A DNA stretch of 64,000 bases from an uncultured Lachnospiraceae bacterium (GTDB taxonomy: Bacteria; Bacillota; Clostridia; Lachnospirales; Lachnospiraceae): assembly GCA_910587045.1 (NCBI GenBank), contig CAJULG010000001.1, positions 489,087-553,086 on the forward strand, written 5' to 3'. Below are positions 47,901 through 56,285 of this stretch, piece after piece (position 1 is the first letter of the stretch; the number at the start of each line of letters is the position of its first letter). The translations under genes were made by a program, and so were the position numbers. Under the pieces are notes generated by a model that made no database searches, was not told the DNA's origin, and worked only from the letters and a program-made list of their open reading frames with translations.

Positions 47901-48387
47901 GATACTTCAGGGCGGCCTCTCTCGCTTCCGCCAGAAAACCTCTTCGGATCTGAACCGCCACTTCTCCTGCCAGACAGGCACTTAGGGCTATAACGCCCTC
48001 ATGAAATTCCTGTAGTACCTCCAGATCCACACGCGGCTTATAATAATAGCCTTCGGTAAACCCTCTGGAAACAATCTTCATTAAGTTGTGATATCCCTTA
48101 TCATTCTCTGCCAGCAAAACCAGATGATAATACCGGTCCTCACCTCTGCCGGCCTCTCTGTCAAAGCGGGATCCCGGTGCCACATAAATCTCACAGCCGA
48201 TGATCGGTTTGATGCCGACCTCCCGACATGCCCGATAAAAGTCAATGACACCATACATGACTCCATGATCCGTAATGGCAATGCTGTCCATTCCCAGTTC
48301 TCTGGTCTTTGTAACCAGTTCCTTTATTTTACTTGCACCGTCCAGCAGACTATATTCCGTATGGACATGCAGATGTGTAAACTTCAT
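44926..48387 (-). CDS. dnaE: DNA polymerase III alpha subunit (DnaE)
   Basis: 1153 residues. In Firmicutes this polymerase extends RNA primers beside PolC. Order: PHP domain at the start (FTHLHVHTEYSLLDGASKIKEL, ITDHGVMYG), polymerase core with GPGRGSAAGS and the catalytic PDIDIDF (about 390-410), further Asp motif in FKMDFLGLRTL region, Cys-containing finger, then helix-hairpin-helix and the OB fold at about 990-1070 (YTIGGMVSSITLK, MAFVTLEDMYGTVEVVVFP). Complete, first of a two-gene run with the methyltransferase. Confidence 0.96.
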   Translation of the reverse strand: MKFTHLHVHTEYSLLDGASKIKELVTKTRELGMDSIAITDHGVMYGVIDFYRACREVGIKPIIGCEIYVAPGSRFDREAGRGEDRYYHLVLLAENDKGYHNLMKIVSRGFTEGYYYKPRVDLEVLQEFHEGVIALSACLAGEVAVQIRRGFLAEAREAALKYLAIFGEGNYFLELQDHGIPEQTTVNTELLKMSKELHIPLVATNDIHYVNAEDAEAHDFLLCIQTNKKLKDEDRMRYEGGQYYLKSPEEMDALFPYALEALENTHRIAERCNVEIVFGEQKVPRYEVPSPYDAFGYLKKLCEEGLERRYPTVTGELQERLEYELNTIRNMGYVDYFLIVWDFIHYAKEHGIPVGPGRGSAAGSIVSYCLEITDIDPIRYNLLFERFLNPERVSMPDIDIDFCYVRRQEVIDYVVEKYGKEKVVQIITFGTMKARAVLRDVGRVLDLPYALVDSVAKAVPRDSQTLHMTLDLALQVSPDMRKLYEEDEQIHYLVDMARKLEGLPRNSSMHAAGVVIGQEPIEEYVPLSKGGDDAITTQFTMTTIEQLGLLKMDFLGLRTLTVIQDACNMISKSVGTVFSIDTIDYNDTNVYGLISSGRTEGVFQLESAGMKSFMTELKPGSLEDVIAGISLYRPGPMDFIPAYIEGKNHPEKITYDTPQLEAILAPTYGCIVYQEQVMQIVMELAGYTLGRSDLVRRAMSKKKTDVMEKERKNFVYGNPEEGVPGCINRGIDESIANKIFDEMTDFAKYAFNKSHAACYAFVAYQTAFLKYYYPVEFMAALMTSFIENAGKVTEYIYVCRQMGIEILPPDINSGVAEFSVRDGKMVYGLSAIKNIGRNVIDEIVTERETHGSFKSLQDFLERMPGKEVNKRTVENLILAGAFDALEGNRRQKMMVYPQIMGNISASNKHAMAGQMSLLDFLGEAEKEDFEIKLPDVQDYGREEKLAFEKQVLGVYISGHPLEDYAALMKKQADAVSQDFVIDEETGEAKVQDQRSYTIGGMVSSITLKLTRSNQNMAFVTLEDMYGTVEVVVFPKDFEKNRDILAQDAKLFITGRASVSEEEAKLLFSKAVTFADLPQNVWVQFESREQYERLEHRMYEIIDQNAGSSTIKIYIKKEKLRKDLPPRFGIQAAGEGIDLLRAIVGNENVIVKGC

Positions 48388-48438
48388 ATAAAACCTCGTA
48401 TATCTCTATTGTGTTCCATTCACTTCGTTTCAGACTGT

Positions 48439-49053
48439 TTATTCACCATTACCGGACTTTTTCTGATTATGCAGTACATCTGTCCGAATATAGCGAAAGG
48501 TCTTCTCCTCGCCCTCTTCCGCCAGCATATGAAGAAGGCGCTCCAGCAGAGCCCTTGTATTCGGATGCATGGGATATTTGTTCTTTCCGCGTTCATAATA
48601 CTGCAGCGGTGCTGCGTCGGTATAAGTATCCGGATGATAATTCCTGGATGCTGCCATCCGGTCACAGAACATTTCTACTACATAACGTACCGGCATTTCC
48701 ATACCGGCAAGACCTTGCTCCGGATCCAGGCTGTAATCAATCCAGTATTCCAGATGATGGCGGTTCCGTCCCTTGTGATGAAGCCAGGCAGAGGTGTAGC
48801 CTTTATCCTCACGCTCTGCATTATTGGGACTACGATTGCCCTGATAGTATCTGGCTCCGACGGAAAACTCCGTCCATGAATACTTGGACAGATCATGCAA
48901 CAGCCCCTGCATATATAATCCGCACCGAAAGCAATTCTTCATAACCAGCCACTTATGATGATTAATTGTTCGTAAATGCGATAACCATTTCATCACATAA
49001 AAAGGATGTGAGTAAGGCGTCTCTGCCTTTGCCTCACATCCTGTTCCCTCCAT
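48439..49053 (-). CDS. DUF5662 family protein
   Basis: 204 residues. A His-rich, all-helical protein: YVMKWLSHLRTINHHKWLVMKNCFRCGLYMQGLLHDLSKYSWTEF contains HDLSK, an HD-like motif, and AWLHHKGRNRHHLEYWID adds more His residues, which suggests a metal-dependent HD-type phosphohydrolase. Residues run on to YPMHPNTRALLERLLHML. The start ATG overlaps the stop of the degenerate HD-GYP gene (TAATG), so the two are translationally coupled. The reaction is unknown. Confidence 0.75.
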   Translation of the reverse strand: MEGTGCEAKAETPYSHPFYVMKWLSHLRTINHHKWLVMKNCFRCGLYMQGLLHDLSKYSWTEFSVGARYYQGNRSPNNAEREDKGYTSAWLHHKGRNRHHLEYWIDYSLDPEQGLAGMEMPVRYVVEMFCDRMAASRNYHPDTYTDAAPLQYYERGKNKYPMHPNTRALLERLLHMLAEEGEEKTFRYIRTDVLHNQKKSGNGE

Positions 49054-50147
49054 TAACGATTTAAATATTCCTGTAAGGTTGAATCATCCACAATGATCCG
49101 GTTGTCCATCGTCTTCATCAGATCCTTGATCTGCAACGTCCGTGCTGCACGCTCTGAACTCAGATCATATACCTGATTCTTATCAAAGCTCAATACGATC
49201 GGCCTTAACGGATCATCATCATTCTCCCGTATTACCAGTCCCCGCTCCCGATTGCTCAATTCTACACAAACGCCCGGGGAAAGAATCCGGACACTGTCCA
49301 ACAGAGCCCGTACTACCGTCGGATCATACTGTCTTGGCCGGTTTAAAAGCGTCCGCACTACCCGTACCTCTGATTCCGGAACCTCATACAGATTCATTGC
49401 AGTCCGAACATCATAGAAATGTGCCACCTGAATAATACGGATCCCCCAAGGAATATTGGAATTATCAGTCCCTGCCGGATCATATTCTCCCTCTTCCTGA
49501 CAACCTCTTACCAGACGCTTTACACTATTATTAATATCCACATTATCATTAATAATACTCATTCCATCAAACTGAGCTTTCCGGAACATCTGATATTCCT
49601 CCGGAGAAAAGTCCTCTGTCTTATTCTGCATCTTTGTCGGAAGGAATAAGCGCCCCACATCATACAATAATGCTGCTACCACAATATTCATCTGTTCAGA
49701 ACTGTCAATATGAAGCTTATGGGAAATTAAAGCAGCCAGGATCCCAACATTCAATGCATGCTTATAAACATAATCCTCCGGGCTTCGCAAGTTCTGGGTA
49801 AAGTTAACCTTATGTCCCAGGGCGCCATACATGCGCACGATCTGATTTGCCAGAACCATTAACTCAGATGGCTTATGTCCCTTCTGAATGGACTTCAGAT
49901 CATCCTTTATACTAAATACTGCCATCGTCTGAAACCGTTCAAACTCCACATCCTCAGCCGTCATTGGCGGCAATGGTTCTGCCGGTTCCAGAATATATAA
50001 GCCGATCAATCCAAAATTCTTTACACTATAAATACCCTGCAATGTTAGTTTCGTATTTCGTTCATATAGTAAAACCCCATTCTTATTATATATTGGTTTT
50101 GCCAGCCGCATTCCAACCTTTAATTCGTCTGTCGGTACAAAGATCAT
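49053..50147 (-). CDS. HD-GYP-type protein with a degenerate HD motif
   Basis: 364 residues from 50147, which has a GGGGG ribosome site; the frame is open to 50213. An N-terminal domain (VGMRLAKPIYNKNGVLLYERNTKLTLQGI) is typical of HD-GYP proteins, then the HD fold: YKHALNVGILAALI keeps His130, but the paired HD is YD (AALLYDVGRLFLP, 162-163), and the HHExxDGxGYP stretch is replaced by CQEEGEYDPAGTDN. Phosphodiesterase activity is therefore unlikely; a c-di-GMP-binding or scaffold role is inferred. Coupled to the DUF5662 gene, which has an HD-like motif of its own. Confidence 0.8.
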   Translation of the reverse strand: MIFVPTDELKVGMRLAKPIYNKNGVLLYERNTKLTLQGIYSVKNFGLIGLYILEPAEPLPPMTAEDVEFERFQTMAVFSIKDDLKSIQKGHKPSELMVLANQIVRMYGALGHKVNFTQNLRSPEDYVYKHALNVGILAALISHKLHIDSSEQMNIVVAALLYDVGRLFLPTKMQNKTEDFSPEEYQMFRKAQFDGMSIINDNVDINNSVKRLVRGCQEEGEYDPAGTDNSNIPWGIRIIQVAHFYDVRTAMNLYEVPESEVRVVRTLLNRPRQYDPTVVRALLDSVRILSPGVCVELSNRERGLVIRENDDDPLRPIVLSFDKNQVYDLSSERAARTLQIKDLMKTMDNRIIVDDSTLQEYLNR

Positions 50148-50282
50148 GGAATCAGCCCCCTTTCCCTTATTCTTTCCTTGTGTTATAATTACTGTTATCA
50201 TATCATTTTTCATGATTTCTGTCTACCAGGAAAACACATGTAAAAGAAGATTTAAGGAAAGATTATTTGTGAAAGGACTGCC

Positions 50283-50702
50283 ATGAAACAGAAAACAAAA
50301 GGAATGCGCATCCTTATCGTATTCGGGATCATAACTGTTATAATTACATATGGATACTTAACTGTCCATTTCCATATGGGACTTCCATGTCTGCTCTATA
50401 CCTTCACCGGCTGGTACTGTCCCGGCTGCGGGCTTGGCCGAAGTGTCCGTTGCATACTGGAGGGACAATGGTATCAGGCATTCCGCTACAATGTATTGCT
50501 TATGCCTTTCATCATTCCGGGGACACTTCTTCTTCTCTACACCGCCTGGCAGTATATACAGGGAACGCCATATCGGAATTACTGGATCATCCGGCTATCC
50601 GAACGAGCCGGAATCCCTGTTGCCATTATTATGCTTCTCTATGGGTTTCTTCGAAATATAGAGTTTTTCTCCATACTGGCTCCTGTAATTCTGCCTGATT
50701 AA
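50283..50702 (+). CDS. DUF2752 small membrane protein
   Basis: 139 residues with three to four membrane segments. The signature WYCPGCGLGRSVRCILEGQWYQAFRYN is that of DUF2752 (CPGCG-xTR-like, then an 'AFR.N' motif), given here in parts of under 20. A Cys pair in CPGC lies next to the first loop. The function is not known to me. It is followed 113 bases later by a CD225/dispanin-type gene, a pairing commonly seen in Firmicutes and pointing to a shared membrane role. Confidence 0.8.
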   Translation: MKQKTKGMRILIVFGIITVIITYGYLTVHFHMGLPCLLYTFTGWYCPGCGLGRSVRCILEGQWYQAFRYNVLLMPFIIPGTLLLLYTAWQYIQGTPYRNYWIIRLSERAGIPVAIIMLLYGFLRNIEFFSILAPVILPD

Positions 50703-50752
50703 CCGTAATTATCCCAAAAATCCAGGCAAACGCAGGAATTTTATAAATAGGC

Positions 50753-50782
50753 TTGTGATTTTGGTATCAATAATGGTATAAT
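50753..50782 (+). promoter_or_regulatory. Promoter of the CD225/dispanin-type gene
   Basis: TTGTGA (50753-50758), 18 bases, TATAAT (50777-50782), 33 bases before the start. The gene may thus be transcribed apart from DUF2752. Confidence 0.55.
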
Positions 50783-50815
50783 AATCTGAGTTTATAAGGG
50801 AGGAGGATGATTGCT

Positions 50816-51088
50816 ATGGTACCAGATAACAAGTTTGGTCTGATGCTTGGCTTAAGCATAGCAGAATTATGCTGTTGTTGTCCAATCGCCGGAATCATCG
50901 GCATTATCTTTGCTGTAAATGCAAATAATGCACACAAGGCAGGCGATTACGAGACATACGATGCAAAGGCGAAGGCTGTAAAGATTACATTACTGATCGG
51001 TCTTGCTGTTGGTCTGATCATTGGCATTATTACCTTGATCATGAACGGCGCAATGCTTACTGCATTATTAAGCGAGAGTACGTATTAA
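50816..51088 (+). CDS. CD225/dispanin family membrane protein
   Basis: 90 residues from the ATG at 50816, where GGAGGAGG has good spacing; an ATG at 50807 lies too close to it. First helix GLMLGLSIAELCCCCPIAGIIGIIFAVNANN (Cys-rich core), then a short loop DYETYDAKAKAVKITLLIGL and a second membrane helix. This matches the two-helix CD225/IFITM-like fold with its Cys cluster and the NA.NA and AK..A motifs. Bacterial role unknown; often beside DUF2752. Confidence 0.85.
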   Translation: MVPDNKFGLMLGLSIAELCCCCPIAGIIGIIFAVNANNAHKAGDYETYDAKAKAVKITLLIGLAVGLIIGIITLIMNGAMLTALLSESTY

Positions 51089-51114
51089 TAAGATCTGTGA
51101 ATATGATTCACGCA

Positions 51115-51145
51115 TTAGGGTTACATATCATCTATGTAACCCTAA
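51115..51145. other. Perfect 13-bp hairpin after the dispanin gene
   Basis: TTAGGGTTACATA-TCATC-TATGTAACCCTAA. On the plus strand it is followed by A not T, so it is no classical terminator for the dispanin transcript; it may be a processing or stability structure. Confidence 0.5.
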
Positions 51146-51153
51146 AAAAATGA

Positions 51154-51182
51154 TTGAAATCTGAATCTAAATATAGTATTAT
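51154..51182 (+). promoter_or_regulatory. Promoter of tRNA-Thr(CGT)
   Basis: TTGAAA (51154-51159), 17 bases, TATTAT (51177-51182), 14 bases before the tRNA. Confidence 0.65.
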
Positions 51183-51196
51183 AATTCTGTTGGTTT

Positions 51197-51269
51197 GCTG
51201 GAATAGCTCAGTCGGTAGAGCACTTCACTCGTAATGAAGGGGTCGAGGGTTCAAGTCCCTTTTCCAGCT
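51197..51269 (+). tRNA. tRNA-Thr, anticodon CGT
   Basis: 73 bases: acceptor GCTGGAA with TTCCAGC, anticodon stem CTTCA/TGAAG around CTCGTAA, T arm GAGGGTTCAAGTCCCTT. CCA is not encoded. Second Thr isoacceptor of the window. Confidence 0.95.
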
Positions 51270-51323
51270 TTCGAAAAAACACATAAATGCAGGGGTTTTA
51301 AAAAATCTCATATCAAAAGGAAA

Positions 51324-51367
51324 ACAAAAAGCAATCAGACATATGTTCGATTGCTTTTTGTTTTTTA
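51324..51367 (+). terminator. Terminator between tRNA-Thr and the second Fic gene
   Basis: A 13-bp perfect stem (ACAAAAAGCAATC with GATTGCTTTTTGT) around a 12-base loop, then TTTTT. The A-rich 5' arm allows it to work on the minus strand too, where the Fic gene ends 22 bases away. Confidence 0.85.
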
Positions 51368-51388
51368 ATGTATTTCTTTATCTTAAAC

Positions 51389-52006
51389 TTAGATTTTATC
51401 CTGCAATTCTTCTGCCTTATAGGTATTATATCCTTCATAGTAATAACTTACATCAATTCCTTTCATATATACTTCCCTGTTATTTATCTGATCCGTTAAT
51501 GCATTCTTAAGCAAAACCTTAATTTCCACATCCTTAATCGGACTTCTTTCCATGGCAAGTAAATAGTCTTCTTTGTCAACTCTGTTCCAGTCTACAACTA
51601 ATTTTAATTCCTTTTTCAGAATTAAGTCTAACCATATACGTGTACTTCTTCCATTTCCTTCTCTAAAAGGGTGCACAACATTCATTTCCACATATTTTTC
51701 AATTATTTCATCAAAAGTAGATTGCGGCATATCATCAATATGTTTTAACGCAGTGTCCAAATAGATTACAGGAGCAAACCTAAAATTGCCTTTTGCAATA
51801 TTTACTGTTCTTACTTTTCCGGCAAAACCATATAGTTCTTCAAACAAAAATTCATGAATTTTGGCAAGCCCCGAAAATTTTCCAACTTCAAAATCTTCAA
51901 TAATGTTGCTTTCATATAACTTAATGGCTTTCGTCTTGCTTATTTTCTCTTCTGCTCTTGCAAGTTCTGCAGAATTATTGATACCTAATTTATTTTCCAG
52001 AGCCAT
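51389..52006 (-). CDS. Fic family AMP-transferase with C-terminal inhibitory motif (class III)
   Basis: 205 residues from 52006, with GGAGGG five bases ahead. The typical N-terminal run is GFAGKVRTVNIAKGNFRFAP, followed by the active-site loop HPFREGNGRSTR (112-123). The C-terminus has DVSYYYEGY, in which S187xxxE191-G matches the inhibitory pattern [S/T]xxxE[G/N], so it belongs to the short class III Fic proteins that self-inhibit from the C-terminal helix. No antitoxin is needed. Located between a tRNA and an AAA ATPase; mobility is not evident. Confidence 0.9.
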   Translation of the reverse strand: MALENKLGINNSAELARAEEKISKTKAIKLYESNIIEDFEVGKFSGLAKIHEFLFEELYGFAGKVRTVNIAKGNFRFAPVIYLDTALKHIDDMPQSTFDEIIEKYVEMNVVHPFREGNGRSTRIWLDLILKKELKLVVDWNRVDKEDYLLAMERSPIKDVEIKVLLKNALTDQINNREVYMKGIDVSYYYEGYNTYKAEELQDKI

Positions 52007-52109
52007 ATTACCCTCCATAAAACTATAATTTCAGCAACTAAATCAAAATATCCTAAGCATCAACATTTAATTCCTTGTCAGAACTTTTATCGCATATATA
52101 GACTTCATA

Positions 52110-53405
52110 TTAAAAATTCCACAATCCGTATAACGGAACGTTCAACCTTCCCTTATGAAAGCTCAGACTCTCCAGAGAAATCCGAATCGACATCCGGTTA
52201 TTGTATTTCTGATGGAACACCTTCAGATTCTGCGCCTTTGTCCGAATCGTAGACTGTACATCGACCGGAATGACTTCCCCGTCATCTTCGAAAACAAAAT
52301 CAATTCTGGCAGTTGCCTCTGAAGTCCAGAAATACAACTCTCTTACATTCGTATTTAAAGTTAACTCTGCCAGAACCAGCTGCTCTGACAAAATCCCATT
52401 CATCTCATCAAATATGTGCTGATCCAGTTCTGCTTCCCTTGCTTCAATTCCCTGGATATTTCGCAATAATCCGTGGTCAAGATAATATAATTCAAATGCC
52501 TTATGATCAATATGCTCCTCCAGAGGATAAAGGCCGGCTGAAACCTTCTGTACCTTCCTTACATAACCGGCATTCACCAGCCAGGCAACCGCTCCCACAT
52601 ACTCCCTTGCCCTTGCCTTGGAATCAATCACCCCATACATAAACTTTTTATTTTCCTTCGTCAACTGCATCGGAACGCTGTCCCATACCTGCAGCACCTT
52701 TTTCACCAACTGCTTCGGCGCATACCGCAGAATCCCGTCCCGCAGCTCCTGAAGAATCCGATGCTGGATAATATCAACATTATTCATATCATGGTGCCGG
52801 ATAAACTCCTGAACCACCTCCGGCATTCCGCCGGTAATGTAAAAGTATTTCAAATATTCCAATATCATCGGACGTAAATCATTTTGCAGACCATTTACCT
52901 TCTCCTGCTCAATGATCCGGCACAATTCCTGCGCTTTATTGGCGATCAGAAATTCCTCAAAGGTCATTGGATACATTGTCTTTATCCTGATCTCCTCTGC
53001 AACCAGATTCTCTGCCGGCAATACACCAACCCACGATGCGATCATAATCATGGAAAACTGTTTCCGCTGTCTGGCATACTGCATCACACCGGCAAAGAGA
53101 TCCTCTTCCACCTGCACCTCATCAAAAACGATCAGCAGTTCCTCCGGATTCACGGTCTGCAGGTCAATATCGGTCAGCAGCTTCAGTTGTTCATCAATAA
53201 ACTCTGCACGGTTTGGTACCAGAAACAATTCCCGTAAAATAGAATCCTTGCCGAAATCAATATGAATGACCCGATCAAAGAAGGCTTTTGCAAAATCCAT
53301 AACACACCAGGTTTTACCGACTCCCTTTGCCCCTTTTAAAAGCAGGATCTCCCGTTCCGCCTGTTCCTTCCATTCTGCCAAATCATTTATCATGTTACGA
53401 TACAT
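52110..53405 (-). CDS. AAA_14/DUF4143 P-loop ATPase
   Basis: 431 residues. Walker A in LLLKGAKGVGKTWCVMDFA and Walker B in LLIVFDEVQ; residues 1-180 look like the AAA_14 domain, followed by a helix-rich middle (YITGGMPEVVQEFI) and the C-terminal DUF4143 nuclease-like fold (LELTLNTNVRELYFWTSEATARIDFVFEDDGEVIPVDV with IDF..D and V-type core residues). This fusion is widespread in bacteria and archaea, and no role is established. Its neighbours are a Fic gene and a large TPR membrane protein. Confidence 0.85.
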   Translation of the reverse strand: MYRNMINDLAEWKEQAEREILLLKGAKGVGKTWCVMDFAKAFFDRVIHIDFGKDSILRELFLVPNRAEFIDEQLKLLTDIDLQTVNPEELLIVFDEVQVEEDLFAGVMQYARQRKQFSMIMIASWVGVLPAENLVAEEIRIKTMYPMTFEEFLIANKAQELCRIIEQEKVNGLQNDLRPMILEYLKYFYITGGMPEVVQEFIRHHDMNNVDIIQHRILQELRDGILRYAPKQLVKKVLQVWDSVPMQLTKENKKFMYGVIDSKARAREYVGAVAWLVNAGYVRKVQKVSAGLYPLEEHIDHKAFELYYLDHGLLRNIQGIEAREAELDQHIFDEMNGILSEQLVLAELTLNTNVRELYFWTSEATARIDFVFEDDGEVIPVDVQSTIRTKAQNLKVFHQKYNNRMSIRISLESLSFHKGRLNVPLYGLWNF

Positions 53406-53435
53406 CTGTCCGCCCTCTTTTCGTTCTCAATCTTA

Positions 53436-56285
53436 TTAATCGTCCAGCTTGCCGATGGAGAGAATGCCGTTCTCTCCGGCAGACAGGAGACGGGATAATC
53501 CTACAGTCTGATTTGCCCGGTCTCCGGTTGCAATATATGTTTCTCCGGTCTCCACCAGCGACCTTGCCAGTTCAAATACCTTATCTTTAAATCCAAGCAG
53601 TTCAATCCTGCTCTGAGAACTCATCTTAAACAGGTACTGATTCTTTGCGCTTACCAGCAGAATGCTGAAGGTACAGACTTCGCCATTGGTATTCGTCATA
53701 GCAGAACCAACCATTCTGGAGTTCACAACCATAATATCCGCATTTGCCACCTTCAGGTACTCACTGATGATCAGCTTATAAACCTTGATGAATTCCTCCT
53801 CAGCCTCAGCCTGCACCGGCATTTCTGCGACCGCAAATTCTATTACGGAATCCGCTATCTTGATCGTTCCTCCTTCATCATCGATGACCGCAGTATACTC
53901 CTTCGGTACCGACAGCTTGAAGAACTTATTATCAATCACCTTATAGCCTTCCCGTTCCTGCACCTGACGGTACAAAAGCTCCGGAAAAGCACGTTCCAGA
54001 CGGTTCATGGAAGTTAATGCCCCATCGTTTCCCTTCACTGCCATTTCACGCAGATTCTCATACAGCCGTATGGTATCCTCTGTCATGACCGGTTCCAGTG
54101 CGGCGATCTTTTCTACGGAAGGTGCATATCCGTTCATGGCCGCCTTATAATAAATCCGCAGCATTTCTTCCTTTGGAAGTCCCTGCTTCGCCTTTTCCTC
54201 TACTACTTCACAGAGGAATTCATTGTCGAATCCTTCGAAGCCCAGATCCAGTGCCCGTTCCAGCAGGCTCTTTCCGATATTTCCATCCCGCAGATCTCCC
54301 TTCTTCTCCCGTTCCCGTACAATGACGCCATAACGGTAAAAGGCCTCTGCATTCCCCAGATTGCAGGCAGTCTTAAACGCCTCGTCAATCTCATGCTCGC
54401 TTGCCAGATAGAATACCTGGTTCCGCTTGTTCATTGCCACCTGCAGCGCAGTATCCGCATTTCCTTCTTCAATCTCTTTCTCCCAACGGTTAACCGCCAA
54501 CTGCAACTCTTCTCCATCCAGTCCTTCAATATCCTCGATATATGCCTGGGCTTCCGGTATGCCATTCTTGGCGGCTCGTTTAAAATACTTTAACGCCTGC
54601 GTACCATCCCGTTTTGAACGCAACAGACCATAATAGTATAATCGCCCTAAATAGAACGGAACCCGTTCATGTCCCAGTTCGTCTGCTTTCTCATACCAGT
54701 TCAGCGCCTGTATGTAATCCTTTTTATGCTGCTCATATATGGTTCCGATCAGAAAAGCAAGATCGGAATCATCATTCGCTTCAAAAAGCTGTTTTGCCAG
54801 GGATAAAGCCTTTTCAAAATTGATATACGGACTGTCCTCATCGTAATAAAGCTCGATCAGCAGATAACTGGCCTTTTTACTTCCCACATTCAAGGCCTTT
54901 CTTGCAAATTCCATTGACTTATCATACTGACCCAGAAAATAATAGAATACCGCCTCACTATAATACTGCTGATCCTTCCGGTTTGCACTCTCATCACTGA
55001 TCACTGTCGGATCCACAAAAGCAAAGGAATTCGCAATCTCAAATATGATCTCCTCATACTGTTCGATAATTTCCATGGTAGCACATACAAACTTTATACA
55101 CGCCATTCGATTCCGCTGCTGAAATGCAAAGGTTACAATTCCGTGTTCCAGCTCTCTGTGATAATATGTCGCACAGATCCCATCGGCATACTCTGTAATA
55201 TACTCCTGAATGTTCAGGTCATAATCCAATACATCATTGTCATACCGCAAAAACAATTCCAGATCCCGTGTAGATTCCTTCGGAATACTATCATAGGTCA
55301 CATAGATCGCAAAATCCCGGTATGATTCATTGGGAGCATAGTACTCTTCTTCCGTCTCCTCATTTACAACCTTCACCCAGTCCTTTGGCAGCTTATGAAT
55401 ATAACCTTCTACCTCATCGTGAACATATGTATACTGATATTGAAGTTTTGAACCCTCGATAGTTTTAAAACGAAATTCAATGTTGTTGGATTTCCGACGT
55501 TCCGAAATCTTTGCGTACAGTTTTTCCTTTTCCTCAAATTCAATACTGTCTGTATTATTTAATGCATATTCTACACGTTCAAAACCGGCCTGCCCCTGCT
55601 CGTCTCCCATCTCAGCCAGCTTTTCATAATAAACTCTTGCCTTCTCCAGATTTATTTCGATCACTGTATCTCCACGATTGCCAAAGGTATCATATTTATA
55701 TAACCCCTCTTCATAAATACTCCCAAGCTTTAACAATGAAGGTCCGTCCTTTAAAGCAGCACCCTTTTCCAGGTAAGAGAGCGCCTTGCTGAAATTATTC
55801 TTTCCCAGAAGATCTCTTGCAACTTTAAAATATACTTCTCCATCCGGATCCAGCACCAGCAGTCGTTCATAATATCCGATGGATTTCTCATTATTAATCT
55901 GAACCGTAGAATTTCCATAATTCCCGGTCTCATACATTTCTCCTAAAATCCGCAGTGCCTGACAGCCATAATAAATATACTGTTCATTCTGCTCGACCAG
56001 TTCAGCCGCCTCTTCCAACCGGTTGATGGCATCCATGGCCTTTCCTTCATTTAACAGGTCTATGGCCTGATTTACTGCATCTTCCGCCGGATTTGCAGAC
56101 TTCCGTTTCCCATTCGTGCCGGTTGATTCCAGAATATTGTTAATAAACGCGATCTTCCCCAGCGCAATGAGTACAGCAATACCGATCAGAATCAGAGCAA
56201 CCAGCCAGCCCAGACTGCCCTTTAATACGATTCCTAATACAATTCCAATCAGTCCAGTCACACCGGCAACAACATATTTCTTCAT
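53436..56285 (-). CDS. Large membrane-anchored TPR/Sel1-repeat protein
   Basis: 949 residues. Two membrane helices close together at the start (about 5-45), so the rest is probably cytosolic. Residues about 68-260 and 450-720 carry Sel1/TPR repeats (ALSYLEKGAALKDGPSLLKLGSIYEEGL, ALNWYEKADELGHERVPFYLGRLYYYG). Between and after them lie two similar beta-rich domains (about 300-425 and 815-925), each starting with a LSVPKEYTAV- or LPKDWVKVV-type strand, a pattern seen in DcrB/PsbP-like folds. The architecture suggests a scaffold. Unknown function; likely operon with the AAA ATPase 30 bases downstream. Confidence 0.75.
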   Translation of the reverse strand: MKKYVVAGVTGLIGIVLGIVLKGSLGWLVALILIGIAVLIALGKIAFINNILESTGTNGKRKSANPAEDAVNQAIDLLNEGKAMDAINRLEEAAELVEQNEQYIYYGCQALRILGEMYETGNYGNSTVQINNEKSIGYYERLLVLDPDGEVYFKVARDLLGKNNFSKALSYLEKGAALKDGPSLLKLGSIYEEGLYKYDTFGNRGDTVIEINLEKARVYYEKLAEMGDEQGQAGFERVEYALNNTDSIEFEEKEKLYAKISERRKSNNIEFRFKTIEGSKLQYQYTYVHDEVEGYIHKLPKDWVKVVNEETEEEYYAPNESYRDFAIYVTYDSIPKESTRDLELFLRYDNDVLDYDLNIQEYITEYADGICATYYHRELEHGIVTFAFQQRNRMACIKFVCATMEIIEQYEEIIFEIANSFAFVDPTVISDESANRKDQQYYSEAVFYYFLGQYDKSMEFARKALNVGSKKASYLLIELYYDEDSPYINFEKALSLAKQLFEANDDSDLAFLIGTIYEQHKKDYIQALNWYEKADELGHERVPFYLGRLYYYGLLRSKRDGTQALKYFKRAAKNGIPEAQAYIEDIEGLDGEELQLAVNRWEKEIEEGNADTALQVAMNKRNQVFYLASEHEIDEAFKTACNLGNAEAFYRYGVIVREREKKGDLRDGNIGKSLLERALDLGFEGFDNEFLCEVVEEKAKQGLPKEEMLRIYYKAAMNGYAPSVEKIAALEPVMTEDTIRLYENLREMAVKGNDGALTSMNRLERAFPELLYRQVQEREGYKVIDNKFFKLSVPKEYTAVIDDEGGTIKIADSVIEFAVAEMPVQAEAEEEFIKVYKLIISEYLKVANADIMVVNSRMVGSAMTNTNGEVCTFSILLVSAKNQYLFKMSSQSRIELLGFKDKVFELARSLVETGETYIATGDRANQTVGLSRLLSAGENGILSIGKLDD

